Source: SVFI01 sp045588655 (lineage in GTDB: Bacteria; Bacillota; Clostridia; Lachnospirales; Lachnospiraceae). From it: DNA of 64,000 nucleotides. Position numbers and translations under genes: made by a program. The stretch spans positions 1-64,000 of the forward strand of contig JAZNEP010000031.1 in the NCBI GenBank assembly GCA_045588655.1, given 5' to 3'. The notes beneath the pieces were generated by a model that was given only the letters and a program-made list of their open reading frames with translations, was not told the DNA's origin and made no database searches. Of this stretch, positions 53,992-62,402 are shown piece by piece (position 1 is the first letter of the stretch; each line of letters opens with the position of its first letter).

Positions 53992-55032
53992 ATGTCAAGT
54001 AAAAAGAAGGTCATTCTTGCCCTTATTATTATAATTTCCCTATTCCTTGTACTCTATTTTTTCCTCTCTCACAGGAAACAGATTCCTCAAAATCCGATCG
54101 GTACGGTCGGCAATACCGCCGGCAATTTAAATAATGGCGGATATTTCTGTGAGCAGGATGGAAAGGTATACTTTTCCAATGCATACGATAATGGTGCACT
54201 CTACTGCATGAATGTAGATGAAACCGAAATCAAACGTTTAAATGGTTCCGAAGCATCTTATCTCAATGTTGCAGGTAACTATATCTACTATTATCAGAAA
54301 AATGCGTCCGGTCATTCTGATTTGGGCTATATCTTCCGTACATTCGGTCTATATCGTTGTAAAACAAACGGCCAAGACCCGGTATGTCTTGATCGATCCG
54401 ATTGTGGCGCTGTCACCCTTGTTGATAATACCTTATTTTATACCAAATCGGTGGAAGGACAGAAAACTTTGCATCTTTTTTCTATTTCCACTGATAAACG
54501 AAATACAGAACAGATAGCGGAATATCTTGCAAATCCTGCCAGTGCTGCAAACAGCGTCCTTTACTATAACGGAACGCAGAAGGATCACTATCTGTATACC
54601 TATGACACAATGACCAAACAGGAAACTCTCCTCAAAGAATATCCTATGTGGTTTCCGACACTACATGGAAATTCCATTTTCTTTTTAGATTTGGAAAGCA
54701 ATTATCAACTCTGTCGCTATGACCTGTACGACGATTCTATGACAGTCATTGCTACAGACCGTGTAGATGCTTTCAATGTAACGGATCAATATGTGTACTA
54801 TCAGACCAGCGGAACCGAAACCCCAGCCTTGATGCGTGTCAACTCAGATGGTACAAATCCCGAGGTCGTAGCCGAGGGTGTATTTAGCGATATCAGTGTC
54901 ACTTCGCATTATGTTTATTTCCGACCATTTGGTGCAGAGCATACCATGTATCATACACCGGCTAACGGTCCTATCTCTGTCTCCACGTTTGACGGTGCCA
55001 GTCAGGCTGCTTTAAAAGAGATGCAAAAATAA
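53992..55032 (+). CDS. Membrane-anchored DUF5050-like repeat protein
   Basis: 346 residues. One N-terminal membrane segment (VILALIIIISLFLVLYFFL) anchors an extracytoplasmic domain of short beta-rich repeats such as GGYFCEQDGKVYFSNAYDNGA, LYCMNVDETEIKRLNG, YIYYYQKN and YVYYQTSG, each pairing Tyr/Phe strands with a turn; this is the DUF5050 / beta-propeller pattern. Extracellular role unknown, perhaps binding wall or sugar. AGGAGG precedes the ATG; a strong terminator follows. Single-gene unit. Confidence 0.82.
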   Translation: MSSKKKVILALIIIISLFLVLYFFLSHRKQIPQNPIGTVGNTAGNLNNGGYFCEQDGKVYFSNAYDNGALYCMNVDETEIKRLNGSEASYLNVAGNYIYYYQKNASGHSDLGYIFRTFGLYRCKTNGQDPVCLDRSDCGAVTLVDNTLFYTKSVEGQKTLHLFSISTDKRNTEQIAEYLANPASAANSVLYYNGTQKDHYLYTYDTMTKQETLLKEYPMWFPTLHGNSIFFLDLESNYQLCRYDLYDDSMTVIATDRVDAFNVTDQYVYYQTSGTETPALMRVNSDGTNPEVVAEGVFSDISVTSHYVYFRPFGAEHTMYHTPANGPISVSTFDGASQAALKEMQK

Positions 55033-55035
55033 AAC

Positions 55036-55070
55036 AATGGGTCAGACTTTTTCACTGTCTGACCCATTTT
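55036..55070. terminator. Bidirectional terminator
   Basis: Twelve-bp perfect stem (55036-55047 with 55057-55068), nine-base loop and T-rich 3' ends on both strands; ends the DUF5050-like gene and the converging folate operon. Confidence 0.92.
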
Positions 55071-55073
55071 ATT

Positions 55074-55895
55074 TTACTCTCTTGCCACCAATTCCTCCAA
55101 CAGTTCTTTTACTGTCTTTCCCAAAACCGGATGTACATACATCGGTGCCAACTCATTTAACGGTTCCAGAACAAATCTGCGATTTGCCATATCCAAATGC
55201 GGAATGATTAAATCCGGCTCCTCCACTCTTTTATCTTCATAAAAAATGATATCCAAATCCAATGTTCTTGGTCCCCAATGAATGGTTCTCTCACGTCCAG
55301 CCTGCTTCTCAATCTCATGCAGACGTTCCAAAAGCTTTCTCGGCGAAAGTAAAGTCTTAACCTCAATTGCGCCATTGAGGAACTTCTCCTGTTCAACTCC
55401 CCCGTACGGCTCAGTCTCTATCCACTTTGATGCTCGCACCTCTTTAAATGCTTTGTCCGACTGCAATGTATCCATCGCCTGTTTGAGATATTTTTCCTTA
55501 TCTCCCATGTTTGAACCAATCGACAGATATACCGTATTCCACCATAGACTTCGAGTCACCGACACATTTTCAAACGGCAATGGTATTGGGGCGTTCGGTT
55601 TACATAACTCCATCTCTAATCCCTGTAACAGAGGAAACTCCTTTAACACCGCCTGCATTGTTTCCGCTACTGCCCGTTCAAGCAATTTGTATGTATTGTT
55701 TTGCAGAAACTCCGTCATAAACATGCACACTTCTCCGTAATGCACCGCATCCGTTACCTCATCTGTGTGCGACGCATTCTCCATGTCATAGTAAAGTCTG
55801 GCGTTTACATAGAAATCTTGTCCGTTTCTTGTCTCCTCTTCCAGTACTCCGTGATGTGCAAAAATCTTAAGTCCTTTGATCGTAATATAATCCAT
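55074..55895 (-). CDS. folBK: Fused dihydroneopterin aldolase / HPPK
   Basis: 273 residues joining two folate enzymes: FolB (about 1-115: ITIKGLKIFAHHGVLEEE, YKLLERAVAETM) which cleaves dihydroneopterin, and FolK (about 118-273: VYLSIGSNMGDKEKYL, RTIHWGPRTLDLDIIFYE, LIIPHLDMANRRFVLEPL) which pyrophosphorylates hydroxymethyl-dihydropterin. The fusion is known in Clostridia. Last gene of the folC-folE-HD-folP-folBK operon, 87 bases after folP. Confidence 0.95.
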   Translation of the reverse strand: MDYITIKGLKIFAHHGVLEEETRNGQDFYVNARLYYDMENASHTDEVTDAVHYGEVCMFMTEFLQNNTYKLLERAVAETMQAVLKEFPLLQGLEMELCKPNAPIPLPFENVSVTRSLWWNTVYLSIGSNMGDKEKYLKQAMDTLQSDKAFKEVRASKWIETEPYGGVEQEKFLNGAIEVKTLLSPRKLLERLHEIEKQAGRERTIHWGPRTLDLDIIFYEDKRVEEPDLIIPHLDMANRRFVLEPLNELAPMYVHPVLGKTVKELLEELVARE

Positions 55896-55982
55896 AATAT
55901 ATTCCTACTATAATATCTAAATCTACAACTATTGCATCTTTAATATCCTAAATGATACCGCTTATAACATACTAAGTCGCCA

Positions 55983-56789
55983 TCACATATCTCTGACAGC
56001 AAGCGCCATCTTAATTGCACGGATGTTTTCTTTCACATCATGCACACGGATAAAACTGCACCCCTTCATCACACCGATGACGGTGGTTGCAATGGTTCCT
56101 TCCAATCGCTCGTCCTTTTCCAACCCCAGCGTTATTCCTATTACGGATTTTCTTGAGGCTGCGAGAAGCACCGGTAAGCCAAATGTATGCAGTTTCTCCA
56201 GATTACCAAGTATCTGTAAATTTTGTTCATAGGTTTTAGCAAAACCGATTCCGGGATCTACAATAATCCTGTCATATGGAATTCCGGCTTTTCTGGCCAG
56301 CTCCAATGACTCTTCCAAATCCTGCATCACATCCGGTATGAAATCTGTATAAACTTCCTCTTTTCTATTATGCATCAGACAGCAACACACACCCGCATCT
56401 GCAATCACTTCTGCCATTCGCTTATCGTGTTTTAATCCCCATATGTCATTTATTAAATTAGCACCGGCTAACACGCCCGAATACGCTACTTCCGCTTTGT
56501 GTGTATCAAGCGATATCGGAATATCAAATTCCCGTTTCACCGCCTCTATCACAGGAAGCACCCGTTCCATCTCTTCCCCCACAGTAAGCGGCGTATAACC
56601 CGGTCTTGTAGATTCGCCTCCAATGTCGATGAGATCTGCTCCTTCCGCAATCATCTCGCCAACACGAAAAAGAGACTCCTCTACCGTGGTATACCTTCCG
56701 CCATCGGAAAAGGAATCCGGTGTGACATTCAATATTCCCATAACATAGGTCTGATTTCCTATATCAAATTCTCTGTTTCCGATTTTCAT
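55983..56789 (-). CDS. folP: Dihydropteroate synthase
   Basis: 268 residues with YVMGILNVTPDSFSDGG, DIGGESTRPGYTPL, VDPGIGFAKT, and LAASRKSVIG. It joins p-aminobenzoate to the pterin pyrophosphate; it is the sulfonamide target. The ATG at 56789 is about 55 bases after the HD gene. Confidence 0.96.
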   Translation of the reverse strand: MKIGNREFDIGNQTYVMGILNVTPDSFSDGGRYTTVEESLFRVGEMIAEGADLIDIGGESTRPGYTPLTVGEEMERVLPVIEAVKREFDIPISLDTHKAEVAYSGVLAGANLINDIWGLKHDKRMAEVIADAGVCCCLMHNRKEEVYTDFIPDVMQDLEESLELARKAGIPYDRIIVDPGIGFAKTYEQNLQILGNLEKLHTFGLPVLLAASRKSVIGITLGLEKDERLEGTIATTVIGVMKGCSFIRVHDVKENIRAIKMALAVRDM

Positions 56790-56844
56790 ACGACTATTCT
56801 CCGTATCACGTCATCATCCAACATATTAATCCCATATTAATCTC

Positions 56845-57327
56845 TCAGATTGCTATTTCTAAATTCTTTTTATCTGCTTTCCAGTTACAATGTTCCTGTT
56901 GCTTGCAAAAGTAACAAGGACGACTAAGCTTATCCGCGCGATACAGTAGCCCATTCAAATTTTTTTCCTGCTTTCTCTCACTTTGTCTGTGCGTTGCAAT
57001 TGCCGATTCTATCCACTCCACTTCCTCTTTGGAAAATCCGCACATTTTAAGAATCGGCGGCGCCAGGTGAGCACTTGCAATCGCATGGTCCACTCCGGTT
57101 TCATACTGCTTCCATCTTCCTATATCATGCAAAAGTGCTGCTGCATATATCATTTCTTCCGAGATTCCATAGCTATCTTTTTCATTTAAAATCATTGCAA
57201 TACGAGCCACATCCAAAAAATGGGCCGTATTGTGTCTGCAAAAAACACGCTCTCTTTCCCACTCTTCAATCATTTGAACATGTTTTTGGTATTCCGGGTT
57301 TGAAATAATGCGGTTGATTCGTTCCAT
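56845..57327 (-). CDS. HD-domain phosphohydrolase in the folate operon
   Basis: 160-residue HD-superfamily hydrolase. Metal ligands: His32 and His36 (FCRHNTAHFLDVAR), HD at 67-68 (ALLHDIGRW), His81/His87, Asp132. A C-terminal cysteine cluster (Cys138, Cys141, Cys147 in CYFCKQQEHC) is unusual and may bind a metal. It lies between folE and folP in one run. The folate pathway here has no visible Nudix enzyme for dihydroneopterin triphosphate, so this protein is a candidate for the missing phosphatase; that is inference. Confidence 0.88.
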   Translation of the reverse strand: MERINRIISNPEYQKHVQMIEEWERERVFCRHNTAHFLDVARIAMILNEKDSYGISEEMIYAAALLHDIGRWKQYETGVDHAIASAHLAPPILKMCGFSKEEVEWIESAIATHRQSERKQEKNLNGLLYRADKLSRPCYFCKQQEHCNWKADKKNLEIAI

Positions 57328-57336
57328 GACAACGAG

Positions 57337-57900
57337 TCACCCCTTTCTTGTGAGCATCTCAAAGAACGTCGCCTGAAGCCTTTCACTTTCTGCAAATGCG
57401 CCCCGGGTCGCAATACTTACTGTCTGACTTCCCGGCTTTTTGATTCCACGCATCGTCATACACATATGCTCCGCCTCTGTCATAACCATTGCCCCGGATA
57501 CACCGAGATCTTCCATTAAAGCATCTGCTATCTGGTCTGTCATCTGCTCCTGCAGCTGGAGTCTCTTTGCATACACTTCCACGGTCCTGGCAAGCTTGCT
57601 AAGCCCCACTACCTTTCCATCCGGTATATAAGCCACATGAGCTTTTCCATAAAATGGCAACATATGATGTTCACACATAGAATAGAATGTGATATCCTTT
57701 TCCAACACAATTCCCGTACTGGATGATGTGAAGGTCTTTTGCAAATGGTCTCTTGCATCTTCCTGCATTCCTGCAAAAATCTCTTCATACATACGCGCGA
57801 TTCTCGCAGGTGTCTCAACCAGACCTTCTCTTGTCGGATCTTCACCGATTCCTTCCAAAATCATTTGTACTGCTGTTTCAATTTTCTTTTTATCTACCAT
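57337..57900 (-). CDS. folE: GTP cyclohydrolase I
   Basis: 187 residues: IGEDPTREGLVETPARIARMYEEI, the metal-ligand Cys/His in FYSMCEHHMLPFYGKAHVAYIP, and SKLARTVEVYAKRLQLQEQMTDQI. It makes dihydroneopterin triphosphate from GTP. The ATG at 57900 has AAGGAAAG upstream, with folC's stop four bases before it; the longer frame lies inside folC and is not coding. Confidence 0.95.
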   Translation of the reverse strand: MVDKKKIETAVQMILEGIGEDPTREGLVETPARIARMYEEIFAGMQEDARDHLQKTFTSSSTGIVLEKDITFYSMCEHHMLPFYGKAHVAYIPDGKVVGLSKLARTVEVYAKRLQLQEQMTDQIADALMEDLGVSGAMVMTEAEHMCMTMRGIKKPGSQTVSIATRGAFAESERLQATFFEMLTRKG

Positions 57901-57904
57901 GTTT

Positions 57905-59200
57905 CTATACTTTCCTTTGACGTTTTTCCAAAATATCCATAAGCCTTCCCAGATAAGAAAGTGAACCGAACGCAATAATGACACTATCCTTATCTGCAAG
58001 CAGGTAACTCATCTCTACTGCCTCTTCCAAACTGTCCGCCGCCGTCACATTTTTGTGATACTTTGACACTTCACAGGCCAGCTCATAAGCATCCATCGCT
58101 CTTGCGTTGTCCGGTGTTTTTATCGTTATAATACTTGATGCAAACGGACTCGTTAACGAAATAATTTTGTCGTACTCCTTGTCCTTCAATATTCCCATTA
58201 TATAAACAATCTTCTTATTTGTAAAATAGAATTGAATGGATTGTGACAGCTTTCTGGCGCCGTCCTCGTTGTGGGCTCCGTCTACCAAAAAGACAGGCTT
58301 CGTAGAAATTACTTCAAATCGCCCGCTCCATCTGGCCGCCGCAAATCCTCTCTCCACCGCCTTGTCTGTAACTCTTACTCCTTCTTCCTTGAGTACCTCT
58401 ATCACTTTAAGTGCCAAAAGTGCATTTTCTATCTGATATTGTCCCGACATTACAATCGCTATCTTTTGCTCTTGTTTATAGACAAACGATTGCTTTTCGA
58501 GCCCATAGCGGATATCGGTTGCATCTTCTGTCCTAACAAAATCAATCGCTACCTTTTGCTTTTCACATACATCCTTTATGACCGCCGCCACTTCTTCTCT
58601 CTGCTGGGCACTCACCACTCTGCATCCCGCCTTCACTATTCCGGCTTTATTTGCAGCGATTTCTTCCAAAGTAGTCCCCAGAAATGACATGTGATCCATA
58701 CCGATGGGCGTCAATACTGCCACCTTTGTCGTATTCACCAGATTAGTCGCATCCAAACTTCCACCCATTCCACATTCGAGAAGAACATAGTCACATTGTT
58801 TTTCCATAAAAAAAAGAAAGCCAAGCGCTGTCTCTACCTCAAATGGTGTCGGGTGCGTTTTTCCTTCTGCAACCAGCGCATCACAGGCGTCTTTCACGCG
58901 CTCTAAATGCTCGCAAAGAGAGTTCTTTGGAATCATCCTTCCATTTACACTGATGCGTTCCCTGTAATCCCGTATGGTCGGTGAATTATAACGCCCTACC
59001 TTGTATCCCGCTTCCTTCAGTACCGCAGAAAGATATGCGGTAACCGATCCTTTACCATTTGTCCCTGCAATATGCAAAAATGTAAGTCGTTCTTGCGGAT
59101 TTCCCAATTTTTCACACAAATTTATGATATTTTCAAGTCCCGGTACACTTCCGAGCCCCTGTAATGATTCGATGTACTCCATCGCCTGTTTGTAATTCAT
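57905..59200 (-). CDS. folC: Folylpolyglutamate synthase / dihydrofolate synthase
   Basis: 431 residues of the Mur-ligase fold: FLHIAGTNGKGSVTAYLSAV, NSPTIRDYRERI, ALLALKVIEVL, VDGAHNEDGARKL. It adds glutamate to dihydropteroate and to folates. The ATG at 59200 is preferred over one three codons earlier, but the sites are close and not decisive. First gene of the folate operon, with a good promoter upstream. Confidence 0.94.
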   Translation of the reverse strand: MNYKQAMEYIESLQGLGSVPGLENIINLCEKLGNPQERLTFLHIAGTNGKGSVTAYLSAVLKEAGYKVGRYNSPTIRDYRERISVNGRMIPKNSLCEHLERVKDACDALVAEGKTHPTPFEVETALGFLFFMEKQCDYVLLECGMGGSLDATNLVNTTKVAVLTPIGMDHMSFLGTTLEEIAANKAGIVKAGCRVVSAQQREEVAAVIKDVCEKQKVAIDFVRTEDATDIRYGLEKQSFVYKQEQKIAIVMSGQYQIENALLALKVIEVLKEEGVRVTDKAVERGFAAARWSGRFEVISTKPVFLVDGAHNEDGARKLSQSIQFYFTNKKIVYIMGILKDKEYDKIISLTSPFASSIITIKTPDNARAMDAYELACEVSKYHKNVTAADSLEEAVEMSYLLADKDSVIIAFGSLSYLGRLMDILEKRQRKV

Positions 59201-59273
59201 TTTCCACATCCGTCCGGTCTTTTTTCACTGTTGTAAACAAGAAGATTTACTCACTTTGTATACTCCATCTCAA

Positions 59274-59302
59274 ATTATAACGATTTTTTATGAATAAATA
59301 AA
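59274..59302 (-). promoter_or_regulatory. Promoter of the folate operon
   Basis: On the minus strand TTTATT (59302-59297) and TATAAT (59279-59274) with a 17-base spacer, about 70 bases before folC. The -35 is a half match. Confidence 0.55.
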
Positions 59303-59325
59303 GAACTTTCGGACATACTTCAAAT

Positions 59326-59733
59326 ATGATTAAAAAATTCTTTACTTGTGGTCTTCTCGGCTGGTGCCTCGAGATTATATATACGGCCACATGCTCATTG
59401 AAAAATCATGACATTCGGTTAAAAGGAAATACTTCCCTTTGGATGTTTCCGATTTATGGGCTGGCGGTGCTGATTCATCCGCTGTCAGCTTTGTTAAAAG
59501 GTAAGCCCCTCTTTCTCCGCGGAAGCGTCTATACCCTCTGTATTTTTTTAACCGAATTTGTAACAGGCGAATATCTGAAAAAGAAACACGCCTGTCCGTG
59601 GAACTATGAAGATGCACCTTTAAACATTAAAGGCGTAATCCGTCTGGACTATGCACCGTTTTGGTTTGGCACCGGACTCTTATATGAGTTTTTGCTCAAT
59701 CACAGTTCTACAAAAACGGCTAAACTGCCGTAA
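59326..59733 (+). CDS. Putative ABC-transporter permease (CmpB/PF06541-like) membrane protein
   Basis: 135 residues with four membrane segments and the signatures FTCGLLGWCLEIIYTA, SLWMFPIYGLAV, EFVTGEYLKKK and CPWNYEDAPLNIKGVIRLDYAPFWFGTGLLYE, the pattern of Pfam ABC_trans_CmpB. Despite the name no partner ATPase is adjacent, so transport is unproven. The site upstream of the ATG is weak. Divergent from folC. Confidence 0.82.
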   Translation: MIKKFFTCGLLGWCLEIIYTATCSLKNHDIRLKGNTSLWMFPIYGLAVLIHPLSALLKGKPLFLRGSVYTLCIFLTEFVTGEYLKKKHACPWNYEDAPLNIKGVIRLDYAPFWFGTGLLYEFLLNHSSTKTAKLP

Positions 59734-59750
59734 TTATCCTCCCCCCTAAA

Positions 59751-59782
59751 AAAGAACTGCCGCAATTTCTGCGGCAGTTCTT
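59751..59782. terminator. Bidirectional terminator
   Basis: Perfect 13-bp stem (59752-59764 with 59770-59782) with a five-base loop; T-run on the minus strand (A-run on plus). Serves the PF06541 gene and the converging DUF805 gene. Confidence 0.9.
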
Positions 59783-59822
59783 ACGATTTTATCTTTATTG
59801 TTTCTTATTTTTCTTCCTCTGA

Positions 59823-60188
59823 CTATTCTGCCGAGCTCATACAAGCAAATACAAGCAGAATAATTGATCCTACACATGGAATAAATCCAAAGAAAATATA
59901 TGGCCATGATTTTCCAATGTCATTTAATCTACGAACATAAATCGCAATTCCCGGTACCAATGTTGCTAACGAATAAAGACTTGTGATTGCAACAAAAAGT
60001 CCGCCGACAAACGGAATCGATGACAATATGCCAAGCACAATTCCAATCACAAAATTGGTTAAAAACACAATCCAAAATGTCTTTCTATCTGTTTTCCCCT
60101 GAAAATCCACATAACGAAGTAAAACTTCTTCTCCCCACGGACGTAAAAAATCCGGTAACTTTTCCACAAAACCTCTCAACTGTTCCAT
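59823..60188 (-). CDS. DUF805-family membrane protein
   Basis: 121 residues: a short soluble start (MEQLRGFVEKLPDFLRPWGEEVLLRYVDFQGKTDRKTFW) then three to four membrane segments, with the FQGKTDRKTFW and RRLNDIGKSWPYIF motifs of DUF805. Function unknown. The ATG at 60188 follows AGGGAG; the frame further upstream has none. Confidence 0.85.
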   Translation of the reverse strand: MEQLRGFVEKLPDFLRPWGEEVLLRYVDFQGKTDRKTFWIVFLTNFVIGIVLGILSSIPFVGGLFVAITSLYSLATLVPGIAIYVRRLNDIGKSWPYIFFGFIPCVGSIILLVFACMSSAE

Positions 60189-60303
60189 ACTATACTCTCC
60201 CTTCAAAAAAATATTTACAACTATTACTATACCTTTTTTTGTCAACTTCTGTCAAGAATTATCCTAAATAATCAAGCAACATCTATATTATTAACCAATC
60301 GTA

Positions 60304-60675
60304 TTACACGTCGTCTATATCACCCATCTGACCGCTTCCAATATCCAGCGTATTGAGTGTTCTACGTTTCATTCTTGCTTCTTCCGATGCCTCAAGAATA
60401 AAATCTTTAATTGCTCTTGCATTTTTGATGTGCTCCAAACGCAGTGTAGGGGATGTCGAATCGCCTGTATGGCAAATTACTGTGCCAAGTTTAAACATGC
60501 GTTCCATCAGGCTCGTCTCCAGCTGCACATCCTGTACTTTGTACATATAACAATCATCTTCGACTGTTTTCAGAAGCCCTTTTCTAATATTGATCATTTC
60601 CGGTTTGACTGTATATACCGTAAATGTCCAAGGCAGTCCAAAAAATAAGATCCTCTTTCGTTCTCTAAATTCCAT
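60304..60675 (-). CDS. PH-domain (bPH2/YdbS-like) protein
   Basis: 123 residues of an all-soluble PH-like domain (FFGLPWTFTVYTVKPEMINIRKGLLKTVEDD and YMYKVQDVQLETSLMERMFKLGTV), a shape typical of bacterial PH-fold proteins. No membrane segment. The ATG has GGGAGG. Has its own near-consensus promoter. Function unknown. Confidence 0.82.
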   Translation of the reverse strand: MEFRERKRILFFGLPWTFTVYTVKPEMINIRKGLLKTVEDDCYMYKVQDVQLETSLMERMFKLGTVICHTGDSTSPTLRLEHIKNARAIKDFILEASEEARMKRRTLNTLDIGSGQMGDIDDV

Positions 60676-60703
60676 TGCGAATTCCTCCCGACATTTTTCT
60701 TAT

Positions 60704-60732
60704 ATTATACATAGTACACATTCGAATTGCAA
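60704..60732 (-). promoter_or_regulatory. Promoter of the PH-domain gene
   Basis: On the minus strand TTGCAA (60732-60727) and TATAAT (60709-60704) with a 17-base spacer, 28 bases before the ATG. Confidence 0.72.
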
Positions 60733-60738
60733 ACGATA

Positions 60739-60767
60739 TTGAAAGCCACAACATTTTGTGCTATCAT
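60739..60767 (+). promoter_or_regulatory. Promoter of the nitroreductase gene
   Basis: TTGAAA (60739-60744) and TATCAT (60762-60767) with a 17-base spacer and TGC before the -10. Back-to-back with the PH-gene promoter, the two -35 boxes six bases apart. Confidence 0.65.
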
Positions 60768-60807
60768 TATGAAAAATAACCAGCAGAAGTAGAAAAAGGA
60801 GGTTCCT

Positions 60808-61347
60808 ATGACAGCCAAAGAATGTATTTTAGGTCGAAGAAGTATCCGTAAATTTAAAGCAGATCCTGTCGATCACGCTTTACTTGAATCTATCGTTGAA
60901 ACAGCATCTTATGCTCCAAGCTGGAAAAATACACAAATTGCTCGTTATATCGCTGTAGAAGGTGCATTAAAAGATCAGATAGGACGTGAATGTACTACTG
61001 CATTTCCTGGCAATGGAATGATTATTGAGAAGGCTCCTCTTTTAATTGCTGTTACCATGATTAAGAACAGATGCGGATATGAAAGAGACGGCTCCTTTAC
61101 TACGGACCGCAAAGATGGCTGGCAGATGTATGACGCTGGTATTGCAAGCCAGACATTTTGTCTCGCTGCGCACGAAGCCGGCCTTGGCACTGTTATTATG
61201 GGTATTTTTGACCGTCCTGAAATTGAACAATTACTTGAAATACCCGACGATCGTGAACTGGTTGCTCTTATTCCCGTCGGATATCCAGATGAAGCACCTA
61301 CTGCTCCACGCAGAAAGACTGTTTCAGATTTATTATCCTATAAATAA
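60808..61347 (+). CDS. Nitroreductase-family flavoprotein
   Basis: 179 residues: MTAKECILGRRSIRKFKADP (FMN-binding Arg/Ser), YAPSWKNTQIARYI, AGIASQTFCLAAHEAGLGTV and VALIPVGYPDEAP, as in NfsB/NfnB-like or dehydropteridine-type reductases. Needs FMN and NAD(P)H; the physiological substrate is unknown. AAAGGAGG precedes the ATG. Ended by a hairpin, after which pyrB follows. Confidence 0.88.
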   Translation: MTAKECILGRRSIRKFKADPVDHALLESIVETASYAPSWKNTQIARYIAVEGALKDQIGRECTTAFPGNGMIIEKAPLLIAVTMIKNRCGYERDGSFTTDRKDGWQMYDAGIASQTFCLAAHEAGLGTVIMGIFDRPEIEQLLEIPDDRELVALIPVGYPDEAPTAPRRKTVSDLLSYK

Positions 61348-61353
61348 CGCTGA

Positions 61354-61383
61354 GGAATCGAAGACCTTCTTCGATTCCTTTTC
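61354..61383 (+). terminator. Terminator between the nitroreductase gene and pyrB
   Basis: Eleven-bp perfect stem (61354-61364 with 61368-61378), three-base loop, followed by TTTTCT. Seven bases after the nitroreductase stop and 35 before the pyrB ATG. It might also act as an attenuator of pyrB. Confidence 0.85.
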
Positions 61384-61417
61384 TATGACAAAACACTACG
61401 CAAAGGAGATCACAAAC

Positions 61418-62329
61418 ATGAGACATTTAATGAGTCCTCTGGACTTTACTACCGAGGAATTGGATTCCCTGTTTCGCCTGGCTTCCGATATCGAAAAAAA
61501 TCCGGAGCTTTATGCACACAAATGTGACGGGAAAATTCTTGCCACCTGCTTTTATGAACCGAGTACACGCACACGCTTAAGCTTTGAAAGCGCTATGCTT
61601 AGTCTTGGTGGAAATGTACTTGGCTTTTCGGATGCGAATTCCTCCTCCGCAGCCAAGGGAGAGAGCGTTTCTGATACGATTCGCACCGTCTCCTGCTTTG
61701 CTGATATCTGCGCCATGCGTCACCCGAAGGAAGGAGCTCCGATGGTTGCTGCGACGCATTCCCAGATCCCTGTAATCAATGCAGGGGACGGCGGGCATCA
61801 ACATCCGACGCAAACGCTTACTGACCTACTGACGATTCGTTCTTTAAAAGGACGTCTGGATCATTTTACCATCGGTCTTTGCGGAGATTTAAAATTTGGC
61901 CGTACCGTTCACTCTCTGATTGAAGCCCTTGAGAGATATGATAACATAAAATTCATCTTCATCTCTCCGGAAGAACTTCGCGTCCCGGATTATATCACGG
62001 AAACGCTGACAGAAAAGGGCATTACGTATGAAGAGCATATCAGTCTGGAAGATACTATCGCAAATCTCGACCTACTGTATATGACACGAGTTCAGCGTGA
62101 ACGTTTCTTTAACGAAGAAGACTACATTCGCCTCAAAGATTTCTATATTCTGGACAAGAAAAAAATGAGTCTAGCAAAACAAGATATGCTGGTTCTGCAC
62201 CCACTGCCACGTGTCAATGAGATTTCAGTAGAAGTGGATGATGATCCCCGCGCAGTATATTTTAAACAGGTGCGTTACGGTGTCTATGTTCGTATGGCTC
62301 TGATTCTTACGCTGTTGGAACTGGCTTAA
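61418..62329 (+). CDS. pyrB: Aspartate carbamoyltransferase, catalytic subunit
   Basis: 303 residues: FYEPSTRTRLSFESAMLSLGG (carbamoyl-phosphate site), AGDGGHQHPTQTLTDLLTI, GLCGDLKFGRTVHSLI, LDLLYMTRVQRERF, VLHPLPRVNEIS. Second pyrimidine-pathway enzyme; associates with PyrI. The ATG at 61418 has AAAGGAG nine bases upstream; an ATG eleven codons earlier lies in the terminator tail and lacks one. Confidence 0.96.
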   Translation: MRHLMSPLDFTTEELDSLFRLASDIEKNPELYAHKCDGKILATCFYEPSTRTRLSFESAMLSLGGNVLGFSDANSSSAAKGESVSDTIRTVSCFADICAMRHPKEGAPMVAATHSQIPVINAGDGGHQHPTQTLTDLLTIRSLKGRLDHFTIGLCGDLKFGRTVHSLIEALERYDNIKFIFISPEELRVPDYITETLTEKGITYEEHISLEDTIANLDLLYMTRVQRERFFNEEDYIRLKDFYILDKKKMSLAKQDMLVLHPLPRVNEISVEVDDDPRAVYFKQVRYGVYVRMALILTLLELA

Positions 62330-62402
62330 CCGTGCACCTTGTAACAGACATTTTATACAAAATTATATTTACTGAATCATCTCACAAAAAGGAGACAAAC
62401 AT

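Noticed and set aside
57901..57999. N-terminal extension of folE
   Set aside because: It lies inside the end of folC, and the ATG at 57900 gives the family-typical start.
61079..61417. Long in-frame extension of pyrB back into the nitroreductase gene
   Set aside because: It overlaps a real gene, spans a terminator hairpin, and the ATG at 61418 has a well-placed AAGGAG and the family's N-terminus.
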